Below are positions 8,733-16,705 of a stretch of DNA of 64,000 nucleotides, piece after piece. Source of the DNA: Sporosarcina limicola (GTDB lineage Bacteria > Bacillota > Bacilli > Bacillales_A > Planococcaceae); assembly GCF_014873855.1 (NCBI RefSeq), contig NZ_JADBEL010000001.1, positions 62,001-126,000 on the forward strand. Reading direction: 5' to 3'. A model generated the notes under the pieces. That model searched no databases, was not told the origin of the DNA, and saw nothing but the letters and a program-made list of their open reading frames with translations. The position numbers were made by a program, and so were the translations under genes. How positions within the stretch are numbered: position 1 is the first letter of the stretch; each line of letters starts with the position of its first letter.

Positions 8733-8846
8733 ATATAAGTTGAACGAAAGATCATCGGCCCATTTATACTTGAATAGTTGAAATAAACGCGTCAAACAAG
8801 CATATGTAGAATCAACAAGAGTGTAAAACTTAAATTCAACTTATAT
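8733..8846. other. Separated 12-bp inverted repeat in the importer gap
   Basis: ATATAAGTTGAA at 8733-8744 is repeated exactly inverted at 8835-8846. The pair brackets most of the 195-base gap between the binding-protein gene and the permease gene. It could form a long-range stem in the mRNA, for instance limiting permease expression relative to binding protein, or mark an operator pair. No other feature is seen in the gap. Confidence 0.4.
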
Positions 8847-8882
8847 AGTTTGATGACTAACAATTATTTCGGGCATCCACTT

Positions 8883-9695
8883 TTAATCGACTGTCGATTG
8901 CGCCTTAATCACTTCTAAATCCGGTGACTCATCAAACCAATGTTCATAGATTTCAGTATATTTACCATTGTCAATGACCGTTTTCAATGCCTGATTAAAT
9001 TCGTCGGCAAACGTACTCCCCTTTTTAAACAGAGCGCTGTAGTATTCCGGCTCGAAATTCACATCATCCGCAATAGCTATAAATTTATCATTGGGATTAT
9101 TTCTCACATAGTCGTTTGCAACCGTATTATCAGTGATTACCGCCTCTACATCACCGTTCTTCAATGCCATAAAAGCTACCGCAAGCGTTTCATACTTTAG
9201 TACGGAAGAATTATTCTCCCCAACTATTTTTTCGATTGCAGTTTGGCCAGTAGTCGCATTTTGGACTCCGATTTTTCTACCTTTCAAATCAATCGCATTT
9301 TGAATATCCGTGCCTTCTTTTGCCAAAATCATTAGGTTTGATTCAAAATACGGATCTGCAAAATCATATGTTTGTTTTCTGTCAGCGGTAATCGATATGG
9401 AGGTCATACCGATATCCACCTCGCCGTTTTTAACCAATGCAAACAAGGGATCCCAACCGACATTCTCCACTTTATATTTATGGCCCGCCTCTTCTAAAAT
9501 CGCGCCAATCAAATCGACATCAAATCCGACAATTTCTCCCTTATCCATAAACACAAATGGAGGAGTTACTGCGTCCGTCCCCACAACCAATGTTTTATCT
9601 TTACCGCTAGAATTATCTTTACCGCATGCAACTACAAAAATAATGAGACATAAAGAGAGTGCAATGAGTGTCATTCTTCTATACATGCCGTTCAT
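8883..9695 (-). CDS. Amino acid ABC transporter substrate-binding lipoprotein
   Basis: 270 residues. The signal peptide ends in the lipobox IFVVAC (Cys near residue 24), so it is lipid-anchored outside. The body is a type II periplasmic-binding fold of the polar amino acid family: TLVVGTDAVTPPFVF, then GFDVDLIGAILEEAG near residue 60 and the hinge region IGVQNATTGQ near 148. The conserved Asp in EAVITDNTVA is where such proteins hold the amino group of the ligand. It is transcribed after the GcvPB-like gene and before its permease and ATPase. Ligand specificity is not readable. Confidence 0.92.
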   Translation of the reverse strand: MNGMYRRMTLIALSLCLIIFVVACGKDNSSGKDKTLVVGTDAVTPPFVFMDKGEIVGFDVDLIGAILEEAGHKYKVENVGWDPLFALVKNGEVDIGMTSISITADRKQTYDFADPYFESNLMILAKEGTDIQNAIDLKGRKIGVQNATTGQTAIEKIVGENNSSVLKYETLAVAFMALKNGDVEAVITDNTVANDYVRNNPNDKFIAIADDVNFEPEYYSALFKKGSTFADEFNQALKTVIDNGKYTEIYEHWFDESPDLEVIKAQSTVD

Positions 9696-9765
9696 TACTT
9701 CACTTCCTTAGAGTTTTTATAATCATCTTCCACCTGCAAGGAATTTCCCCACTGGTGGCTATTCC

Positions 9766-11343
9766 TTAAGACCTTACCGCTTCCACTTGCTTTGCCTTTT
9801 TCAAATAAGAACGCCACGAAATCGCCCACTTATCCGGATTATCAAAATAATCTTGTTCATCCACACGATGAATCGAACTGTTATGTGGGGCATCCTTTAC
9901 CTTTTTAGGGTTCGTATACGCTTCACTTGCAACGTAAGTCAATGAAGCAATGTATTCATCCAAATCGGCTTTTGAGAGAGATTCTGTAGGTTCAAGTGTA
10001 AATGGTTCTGGTACGATGAAAGGATGATGACTGGACCAATACTGATGAGCAAAATCAGCCATACGACGGGATATATCCTCCGTTGTCACACCCGTTTCTT
10101 TTGTTAACTGCTCCCAACTATAACGAACTTGTTCAAGTCTTTTCCCTTTAATATACGGCGCACTTGCCCCACGGATTCCCGCTATTTTATGGTAGAGATA
10201 ATTGTTATTTAACACAGCGATTTTTGCTACATCTTTCAGCCCTTCTGCTCCAAGTGCTCTGACCCATGCATACGCACGTAGAACTGTTTGGGGAACTCCC
10301 TGGAAAGAACGGACTTTCCCGATACTATGCTTCAAATTATCATTCAAAATATAACTCTCACCCTGTTGTTCAACAAGGGGACCTGGCATGAACTCTTTTA
10401 ATCTATCGACAACACCCAGTGCACCGGTCGCAGGTCCTCCGCAAGCGTGAGGGGTTGAAAACGTTTTATGAAGATTAAAGAAGCACATGTCGAAGCCTGC
10501 TTCTTTAGCTCGCGTAATGCCAAGGAGCCCGTTTGCATTCGCTTGATCGTAATAGCAGATACCACCAGCATCATGAACAATTTTCGTAAATTCTTTGATG
10601 CGTGGATTATAGATTCCCGTATCTTCAGGATTGGCGACAACGAACCCGGCAGTCCTCTCAGAAACTACGGCTTTTAGTTTCTCAATATCGGGAAAACCAT
10701 CTTCATCCGGATGTAGCGTAATGATTTTATATCCTTTTACAGCAGCAGTTGCCGCCTGCGATGGATGCGAAAAAATAGTCGTTATAATTTCATCACGTTG
10801 ATCGTTTTCACCGTTTTTTTCGTGGTAGGCGTGGACAATTGAAGCCATTGCGAATAATGATTGTGTTCCACTCCCCGGTTGGAATGAGAAAGTATCCATG
10901 CCGGAGATCTCTCTCAGGCAAAGGTCCAATTTATACATCACTTCAAGAATTCCCTGTACTGTGCTTACATCTTGCAAAGGATGAAGTTCGGACATTTTAG
11001 GAGATGAAGCAAACGCTTCGTTAATTTTAGGTGAGTATTTCATCGTACATGTCCCTTGTCCGATTTCAACGTTGAATGCTGCTCCTAACGTTTCTTGGGA
11101 TAATCGTAAATAATGACGCAACACTCTGTTCTGTGAAATTTCAGGTAATTTAGGCGCTGTTTTTCTAACCATTTCAGCTGGAATAGCAGTAATGCCATCT
11201 CCCACATGATCGACAATTTCTTGTTCAACCTGCGGAAGAGTAATTCCTCGCTCACCACTTTGATGAAGTTCAAAAATAATGGGTTCATCCCATTTCGCCT
11301 GGTGATAATTTCTAACTTTATGATCCCTATTAATCTTTTGCAT
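9766..11343 (-). CDS. Divergent GcvPB-like PLP-dependent decarboxylase subunit
   Basis: 525 residues, about 35 longer than normal glycine dehydrogenase subunit 2. The fold-type I PLP enzyme core is clear: GSGTQSLFAMASI near residue 158, the aspartate region YYDQANANGL near 266, and the PLP lysine in FNLHKTFSTPH near 292. The glycine-rich loop after the lysine is HACGGPATGALGV, whereas true GcvPB has an HGGGGPG-type loop, so the active site is altered. It follows the GcvPA-like partner by 16 bases. No H-protein, T-protein or lipoyl gene is nearby. I infer an amino acid decarboxylase or lyase related to, but probably not, the glycine cleavage P-protein. Confidence 0.8.
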   Translation of the reverse strand: MQKINRDHKVRNYHQAKWDEPIIFELHQSGERGITLPQVEQEIVDHVGDGITAIPAEMVRKTAPKLPEISQNRVLRHYLRLSQETLGAAFNVEIGQGTCTMKYSPKINEAFASSPKMSELHPLQDVSTVQGILEVMYKLDLCLREISGMDTFSFQPGSGTQSLFAMASIVHAYHEKNGENDQRDEIITTIFSHPSQAATAAVKGYKIITLHPDEDGFPDIEKLKAVVSERTAGFVVANPEDTGIYNPRIKEFTKIVHDAGGICYYDQANANGLLGITRAKEAGFDMCFFNLHKTFSTPHACGGPATGALGVVDRLKEFMPGPLVEQQGESYILNDNLKHSIGKVRSFQGVPQTVLRAYAWVRALGAEGLKDVAKIAVLNNNYLYHKIAGIRGASAPYIKGKRLEQVRYSWEQLTKETGVTTEDISRRMADFAHQYWSSHHPFIVPEPFTLEPTESLSKADLDEYIASLTYVASEAYTNPKKVKDAPHNSSIHRVDEQDYFDNPDKWAISWRSYLKKAKQVEAVRS

Positions 11344-11359
11344 TTACACCCATCCTTCC

Positions 11360-12772
11360 TTAGTTACTCCCGCTCGAGTCTAAACATTTTCGGATTGCAG
11401 TTACAAGTTGATCAATATCTTCCTTTGTATGAACTTCTGTAATACAGAATAAAGAGGACTGTCCTAGTTCAGGAAACTCTTCAGATAGGTCCTTTCCCCC
11501 AAATATTCCGTTGTTCAATAAATTTTTATTGATTTCTTCAACAGATTTATTTGTGTGAGAAAAGTTTACTACAAACTCTTTAAAGTTCGTTGATTCAAAC
11601 CGGGATGCCACGACGTTTGGAATATTCCCAAGCTGTTCCATTGCATATTGTGACCTTTGCATGATCGACTTACCAAGTTCGCGCATGCCACCAGGTCCAA
11701 GCAATGACAAATAGACACCTGCTGTAATTCCCCATAAAGCAGTTTGTGTTCCGACAGACTCTTTTCCCTCTTCCCTTTGCGCAAAAGACGTCCTGTCGTA
11801 GAAAACATCGCCAAAGCCGTATTCCCCTTCAACAACCGTAGGAGCAATCCCGAATAATCGTGAAGGATATTCCTGAATAACGGTCAAGTCATCATGTGAT
11901 CCGATAAAACCTGACTGACCTCCTCCATAACTCATATGCATACCTAGCGGTTGAAGATCCCCACAGACAATGTCAGCACCATAATGGCTTGGCGGAGCAA
12001 GTACACCCAACGAACTAGGGTCAACTCCAACGATCGTTAGTGCATTGTGACTTTTTGCAAGGTTACTGATCTTTTGACCTTTCGTCTCAATAAATCCTAA
12101 ATAAGATGGATTTTCAAAATAGATAGCTGCGGTATTGAATGAAATCTTATCCTCCAGATCCCTCATATTTATTTGCCCGGAATCCTCTTCATAATCAACG
12201 AGAATACATTCAATTTGTGGAGAGCAGTAGTTTCTAATTACTTTCAAACGATCGGGTGAAATTGTTTTCGGCAACAATACTTCATATCGATTTGTAATCC
12301 GGCTTGCCATCCGTATCGAAGTTGCTGCCGCCTGTGCCCAATCGAATGTCGGAACATTGACTACATCCATATCGACCAGCTCAGCCATTAGACTTTGATA
12401 CTCGAACAACGCTTGATATCTACCCAAATCTTCATAAGGATCACCTGCATATGCAGTTAAAAATTCTGCACGTTGATTTATTTCATCACATATTGCCGGG
12501 ACATAATGGTTCCAGCAACCAGCCCCTAAAAAGTTCAAATACTCTTTTGTAGTAATATTTTTTTCCATGATTCCATCAATATATCTTCTAAGCTCATACT
12601 CTGATAACGCCGCTGGAATGTTCATTTCCTTCATATATTGCAAGTCCTCCGGAATTCCATCAAAGAGTTCTTCAATTGTGTTTGCTCCAATTTCCCTTAA
12701 CATTTCCGCTTGTACTTCAGGTACTGTATTCGGAATATATGGATGGACCATTTTACGTTGTTCACTCATCAT
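11360..12772 (-). CDS. Divergent GcvPA-like subunit, partner of the GcvPB-like protein
   Basis: 470 residues, about 20 more than a standard glycine dehydrogenase subunit 1. The N-terminus is typical (HPYIPNTVPEVQAEML, then IPEDLQ and FLGAGCWNHYVPA). The canonical TPYQPEISQG segment is replaced by AGDPYEDLGR near residue 110, and the usual YDGGTAxAEA region reads FDWAQAAATS. Later PLP-fold elements such as VGVDPSSLGVLAPP and MHMSYGGGQSGF remain. The pair probably forms an alpha2beta2 enzyme. Lost glycine-specific residues and the importer in the same operon suggest a different amino acid substrate. It lies 19 bases after the SDR gene. Confidence 0.8.
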   Translation of the reverse strand: MMSEQRKMVHPYIPNTVPEVQAEMLREIGANTIEELFDGIPEDLQYMKEMNIPAALSEYELRRYIDGIMEKNITTKEYLNFLGAGCWNHYVPAICDEINQRAEFLTAYAGDPYEDLGRYQALFEYQSLMAELVDMDVVNVPTFDWAQAAATSIRMASRITNRYEVLLPKTISPDRLKVIRNYCSPQIECILVDYEEDSGQINMRDLEDKISFNTAAIYFENPSYLGFIETKGQKISNLAKSHNALTIVGVDPSSLGVLAPPSHYGADIVCGDLQPLGMHMSYGGGQSGFIGSHDDLTVIQEYPSRLFGIAPTVVEGEYGFGDVFYDRTSFAQREEGKESVGTQTALWGITAGVYLSLLGPGGMRELGKSIMQRSQYAMEQLGNIPNVVASRFESTNFKEFVVNFSHTNKSVEEINKNLLNNGIFGGKDLSEEFPELGQSSLFCITEVHTKEDIDQLVTAIRKCLDSSGSN

Positions 12773-12791
12773 TGTTCCCCTCCAAACTTTT

Positions 12792-13571
12792 TTAGGCTAA
12801 GCCGCCACCATCTACTGTCAATACTGTTCCTGTCACCCATGATGACATATCACTTGCTAGGAAAAGCACGCCTTTTGCAATATCTAGAGGCGTTCCAATC
12901 CTTGCAAGCGGTCGATCAACGGCTGAAGAAGCAAGGAATGATTCTTCCTCACACTGCAATTGCTTTGCCTCGTCCCTCAATAACGGTGTATCCGTATCAC
13001 CAGGACATATACAGTTGACACGAATATTGTCTTTTCCATGATCAATTGCCATAGCTTTCGTCAGATTGACTACTCCTGCTTTCGCTGCACAATAAGAAGC
13101 GGCTGCATCTCCGCCTTTCAATCCCCAACCCGAGCCCGTATTAATAATCGTTCCGCCACCATTTCGGGCCATTATCGGAATGACATATTTTGATAATAAA
13201 AAGGCTCCTTTTAAAGAAACGTTAAGAACTAAATCCCAATCTTCTTCTGTATGGTCTACAACTGTTTTCCTTCTAATCACACCCGCATTGTTAAATAGCG
13301 AATCGATTTTTCCGAAATCTGTTGCAATTTGATGTGCTACCCTCTCACACTCAGATGATGAAGTAACATCACATTTGAAAAATGCTGCTCTCCATCCCTT
13401 TCCATTCATTTCATTCGCAACTTTTATTCCTTGTGCTTCGTTGATATCAATCAACGCTACACTGGCACCCGCTTCAGCAAACAATTCTGCAGTAACCAAA
13501 CCAATACCCGAAGCAGCACCTGTAATGGCTACAACCTTATTATTTATTCCCATTAGTTCTTCATAGTTCAA
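12792..13571 (-). CDS. SDR-family NAD(P)-dependent oxidoreductase
   Basis: 259 residues, a classical short-chain dehydrogenase. The cofactor site TGAASGIG is near residue 17, NNAG near 91, the catalytic Ser in NTGSGWG near 146 and Tyr-Lys in SYCAAKAG near 159. An Asp at the end of beta strand 2 (ALIDINEA) favours NAD over NADP. It is the first gene after the sigma-54 promoter at 13.7 kb and so heads the catabolic operon. It probably oxidises or reduces a product or precursor of the GcvP-like reaction; the substrate is unknown. Confidence 0.88.
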   Translation of the reverse strand: MNYEELMGINNKVVAITGAASGIGLVTAELFAEAGASVALIDINEAQGIKVANEMNGKGWRAAFFKCDVTSSSECERVAHQIATDFGKIDSLFNNAGVIRRKTVVDHTEEDWDLVLNVSLKGAFLLSKYVIPIMARNGGGTIINTGSGWGLKGGDAAASYCAAKAGVVNLTKAMAIDHGKDNIRVNCICPGDTDTPLLRDEAKQLQCEEESFLASSAVDRPLARIGTPLDIAKGVLFLASDMSSWVTGTVLTVDGGGLA

Positions 13572-13721
13572 TACAATTCCCAGCCTTTCTTATGTCCTCA
13601 TATTTCATCTAATTGCATTTAACTCTTCATGATTGGATGAAACTTCCGCCTTTCATAGCACTTTTCACTATCACCCATTCCCCTCTCTTTCCCCTCCTTG
13701 ATTTCTTATGCTAAATACTAA

Positions 13722-13737
13722 TGCAATTATTGTGCCA
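13722..13737 (-). promoter_or_regulatory. Sigma-54 (-24/-12) promoter of the catabolic operon
   Basis: Read leftward the sequence is TGGCACAATAATTGCA, which has the invariant GG and GC with the correct spacing and matches nearly all of the sigma-54 consensus. It lies 151 bases before the SDR start codon. The divergent gene encodes a sigma-54 activator, which supports the assignment. Confidence 0.9.
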
Positions 13738-13811
13738 ATATTTAAATTTGACTGAAGGTGTCGATAATTGGCATTTTAATTTTTAATCATCAATAATACT
13801 GCTCAATTCTA

Positions 13812-13845
13812 TGTCATTTCTGTCAATTAGCAGTCAACAATGACA
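13812..13845. promoter_or_regulatory. Candidate upstream activator site for the sigma-54 regulator
   Basis: TGTCATT and AATGACA form an inverted repeat with a 20-base centre, containing further TGTCAA and GTCAAC half-sites. It lies about 75-110 bases upstream of the -24/-12 promoter, the usual place for an enhancer of a Fis-type activator. The rest of the 392-base divergent gap is AT-rich and holds nothing else that I can support. Confidence 0.5.
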
Positions 13846-13963
13846 CGTAATTAGGAAGCAACCATTTGGTTGACTATTTGAAATTAAATAATTACGCTAT
13901 GCTATAATTAACATATTACGGAAATATAGCAAGCTATTTTGTGAGAGGTGGATTTGACATGAT

Positions 13964-15367
13964 ATGATTTTATTTAATTCAGTCTCGAAAGTAATACAAG
14001 CTTTCTCAAAACTACTCGAAGTAGAGATTGCTTGCTTCAATAATAGTGGGAATCTAATTGCAGCAACGGAGGAATATATCATTCGTAAAGGGAGAAAAGT
14101 TCATATTCCGTTTTTTAATAGTTTATACGGAAATCATGTTACTTTATTGCATCAACCTGGAAAAATGAAGATGTGTGAAGGCTGTCATTTTATCAACAGT
14201 TGTCCTTCCAAAGCTGAGCTTGTTCAAGATATGATCATCAGCGGAGAAAAATATGGTTACTTATCATTCGTTAGTTTTTCTGAGGAAAAAGAAAAAAATC
14301 TCGTAGAAAACATAGATTATTATTCCGAGTGGCTGTCTCGTTTAAAAGAGATTATTGTTTCCATCTTGCATGATATTGACGAATTTAAAATCAATGACTT
14401 TCCTACTCCAACAAAAACAGACTATATATTCGGGGATAGTAAATCATTTACTCCTATACAAAAATTAATTTGCAACATCAAAAATAGCACTTCAACTATA
14501 CTGATTACAGGTGAAACTGGTACGGGAAAAAGCCTATTAGCGAAGTATATCCACCAAACAAGCCCTGTTCGAAAAGGAGCTTTCGTAGAGTTAAACTGTG
14601 CTTCTATACCCGAAAGTCTATTTGAAAGTGAATTGTTCGGCTATGAAGAGGGTGCATTTACGAATGCGCGGAAGAGTGGGAAAAAGGGGTACTTTGAACT
14701 CGCACACAATGGCACTTTATTTTTAGATGAAATTGCTGATTTGCCTTTAACTTTACAGCCGAAATTGCTGAAAGTACTGCAAGATGGCATGATCCAACGA
14801 GTTGGAGGGACTGTTTCAAAAAAAGTAAATGTGCGCCTTATTGTTGCAACAAATCAATCATTTGAAGAATTAATGAACAAAAAATTATTTCGTTCTGATC
14901 TTTTTTATCGATTAAATGTCCTTCCGTTCACTATTCCACCATTGAGAGAAAGACTTGAAGATTTACCGTTATTCATGACGAATATAATCGAGAAATTACA
15001 AGATCGAACAGGTAAATATGTCCGCTCGTACACCAACGAGTATATAAATCGACTATCTGCCTATCACTGGCCCGGAAATTTACGAGAACTTGAAAACGTT
15101 GTCGAGTATAGTATGAATATGGAAACTGAGGACTTGCTAACTGAAAACTCACTTCCCCCATACTTGCTAAACTTTTGTCTCCTTCAACACAAAGATGACA
15201 AGGAATCTGATCTTAACGAAGCCGAAAGAAAAGTAATCACACAAAAACTGCAACATTACGGGTACAGCTATAATGCAAAGCAGCTTGTCGCAGACGATTT
15301 AGGAATAAGCATTCGGACGCTATATCGAAAAATAGATAAACTTCAAATTACTCCTTCTAATTCGTAA
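13964..15367 (+). CDS. Sigma-54-dependent Fis-family transcriptional activator
   Basis: 467 residues in three parts. The N-terminal 150 residues form a sensor domain with a cysteine motif MCEGCHFINSCPS (CxxCxxxxxC) near residue 69. The AAA+ domain has Walker A GETGTGKS near residue 182, ELFGYEEGAFTNA near 224 and Walker B TLFLDEIADL near 248. The C-terminus has a Fis-type helix-turn-helix (LVADDLGISIRTLYRKI). The sigma-54 contact loop reads GAFTNA rather than GAFTGA. It is divergent from the SDR-GcvP-importer operon, which has a sigma-54 promoter, and therefore almost certainly activates it. The first ATG in the leader (13959) is followed at once by a stop; the used ATG is five bases further, about 13 bases from GAGAGGTGG. 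Confidence 0.9.
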   Translation: MILFNSVSKVIQAFSKLLEVEIACFNNSGNLIAATEEYIIRKGRKVHIPFFNSLYGNHVTLLHQPGKMKMCEGCHFINSCPSKAELVQDMIISGEKYGYLSFVSFSEEKEKNLVENIDYYSEWLSRLKEIIVSILHDIDEFKINDFPTPTKTDYIFGDSKSFTPIQKLICNIKNSTSTILITGETGTGKSLLAKYIHQTSPVRKGAFVELNCASIPESLFESELFGYEEGAFTNARKSGKKGYFELAHNGTLFLDEIADLPLTLQPKLLKVLQDGMIQRVGGTVSKKVNVRLIVATNQSFEELMNKKLFRSDLFYRLNVLPFTIPPLRERLEDLPLFMTNIIEKLQDRTGKYVRSYTNEYINRLSAYHWPGNLRELENVVEYSMNMETEDLLTENSLPPYLLNFCLLQHKDDKESDLNEAERKVITQKLQHYGYSYNAKQLVADDLGISIRTLYRKIDKLQITPSNS

Positions 15368-15368
15368 C

Positions 15369-15414
15369 AAAAGCCGCTGTTGATTCCATTTATCGTGGAA
15401 TTAACAGCGGCTTT
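15369..15414. terminator. Bidirectional terminator between the regulator and purC
   Basis: Stem arms AAAAGCCGCTGTTGATTCCA and its near-complement, seven-base loop, then CTTTTT in the rightward direction. It serves the convergent regulator and PurC genes and duplicates the hairpin at 7.2 kb. Confidence 0.88.
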
Positions 15415-15418
15415 CTTT

Positions 15419-16108
15419 TTAAGCTACTACTATTTTTTCAAGATCCATTGGTGCACTATATACGCCATCTTTATAGACACGCATATTACCTCCGGAAATT
15501 TCATCGATCAACATGATGCTACCTGTCTCACTATCGCGACCGAATTCAAGTTTAATGTCGTATAATTCAAGGCCTTTCGCCGCAAGTTCTTCTTTAACAA
15601 CACCCGAGATTTGTTTCGTCAATGCTTCGAGTGTGCCAAATTCTTCATCCGTCAAAATACCGAGTTGTGCAAGGGCATCCTTGTTAATCGGTGGATCTAA
15701 ACGGTCGTCATCTTTGATTGTAACTTCGACGAATGCGTCCAAAGGTTGTCCTTCTTCACAATATGCGCCGTATCTACGTAGGAAACTGCCAACTGCACGG
15801 TATCTGCAAATCACTTCAAGCCCTTTGCCAAATACAGTCGCAGATCTCACTGTCATTGTCACCGCATCGATATCTGCGTCGACATAATGAGTCGGAATGC
15901 CCTTCTCCGTTAACTTTTCAAAGAAAAACTTCGTCATACGAAGCCCTGCTTGCCCAGCGCCTTCAATTGTCAATCCTACTGTGTTGGCTCCTGGATCGAA
16001 TACACCATCTTCTCCAGTTACATCATCTTTGAATTTCAATAGTACGTTACCGCCATCCAATTTGTATACATCTTTCGTCTTTCCTTTATACACAAGTTCC
16101 ATGCCCAC
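15419..16108 (-). CDS. purC: SAICAR synthetase (PurC), standing alone
   Basis: 229 residues, slightly short of the usual 235-240. It joins CAIR and aspartate using ATP in purine synthesis. Motifs are ELVYKGKTKDVY at the N-terminus, the phosphate-binding region LKFKDDVTGEDGVFD near residue 24, ICRYRAVGSFLRRYG near 100 and the C-terminal LIDEISGGNMRV. In Bacilli purC normally sits inside the large pur operon; here the neighbours have no purine role. It could be a second copy with an altered task, or the only copy relocated; the window cannot decide. GTGGGCATG-type start context lies just after a short leader. Confidence 0.85.
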   Translation of the reverse strand: MGMELVYKGKTKDVYKLDGGNVLLKFKDDVTGEDGVFDPGANTVGLTIEGAGQAGLRMTKFFFEKLTEKGIPTHYVDADIDAVTMTVRSATVFGKGLEVICRYRAVGSFLRRYGAYCEEGQPLDAFVEVTIKDDDRLDPPINKDALAQLGILTDEEFGTLEALTKQISGVVKEELAAKGLELYDIKLEFGRDSETGSIMLIDEISGGNMRVYKDGVYSAPMDLEKIVVA

Positions 16109-16152
16109 GTTTCCTCTCCATTCGAAAATGTAGTGCCTCCTCTAGTATAAGG

Positions 16153-16359
16153 TACTTTTACAAGAAGAAAAAGAAAAGTTTTGAACTTCTTGATGCATAT
16201 CAAGGATTCATTGCCAGAAATGCGTTGAAAAAGGTGCATGGGGTAAGTGACGCAAAGGTTCTGTTCCATTCTCAGAAAGTACGTGCACAGTTCGATGAAA
16301 GCCTTGCTCATCCAGAGACCGTAAGTCGGAAACTCACTGACTTCGAGAATGCAGGTTGA
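16153..16359 (+). pseudogene. Decayed heavy-metal-associated (HMA) domain gene
   Basis: A 68-codon open stretch without a start codon. From its middle it reads NALKKVHGVSDAKVLFHSQK and then VRAQFDES, matching the ALxxVxGVxxAxV pattern and following strands of CopZ-like HMA domains. The metal-binding GMTCxxC loop, expected just before, is replaced by LLDAYQGFIAR, so no metal site remains. The composition is protein-like and it ends in a normal stop. I read it as the remnant of a copper-chaperone-like gene. The rest of the 597-base gap holds the TPP riboswitch. Confidence 0.5.
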
Positions 16360-16523
16360 ATTAGGCAAAACACGCAACGGGGAATTGAAATAATGGATGT
16401 GGATTCTCTGTTATTGGATTGAATTGAACTATTTAATACGAGCGAATTATCTCACACTTTTCTTCCATTCAAAACGGGGTCATGCTATGCTAGGTATAGA
16501 ATACTAATTTCATATCAATTTCG

Positions 16524-16620
16524 ACCATTAGGGGAATCCTTTTAAAGGACTGAGAGACGAGTAAAACTCCGATACCCTTATTACCTGAACAGGTTTGTAC
16601 CTGCGGAGGGAAGTGGTGTG
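16524..16620 (+). promoter_or_regulatory. TPP riboswitch (THI element)
   Basis: The conserved pieces are in order: GGGGAATCC, ACTGAGAGACG, GATACCC, ACCTGAACAGGTTTGTACC and GGAGGGAAGTGG. These make the two arms that bind the pyrimidine and pyrophosphate parts of thiamine pyrophosphate. It precedes tenI-thiS, thiG and thiF, and so should switch the operon off when TPP is plentiful. Confidence 0.95.
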
Positions 16621-16649
16621 TCTTTATTGTGCATTCCTATGCCTTTTAC

Positions 16650-16684
16650 AGACCACTTTCCTTCTCTGGAGAGTGGTCTTTTTT
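16650..16684 (+). terminator. Riboswitch expression-platform terminator
   Basis: AGACCACT pairs with AGTGGTCT through a short internal mismatch, followed by six T. It lies between the TPP aptamer and the ribosome site of tenI, indicating control by transcription attenuation. Confidence 0.88.
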
Positions 16685-16705
16685 GTATAGAAAGGAGATA
16701 GACAG

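Noticed and set aside
16036..16377. 113-codon minus-strand frame over the purC start and the HMA remnant
   Set aside because: It is antisense to the HMA-like frame, overlaps purC, has no ribosome site and no protein-like pattern.
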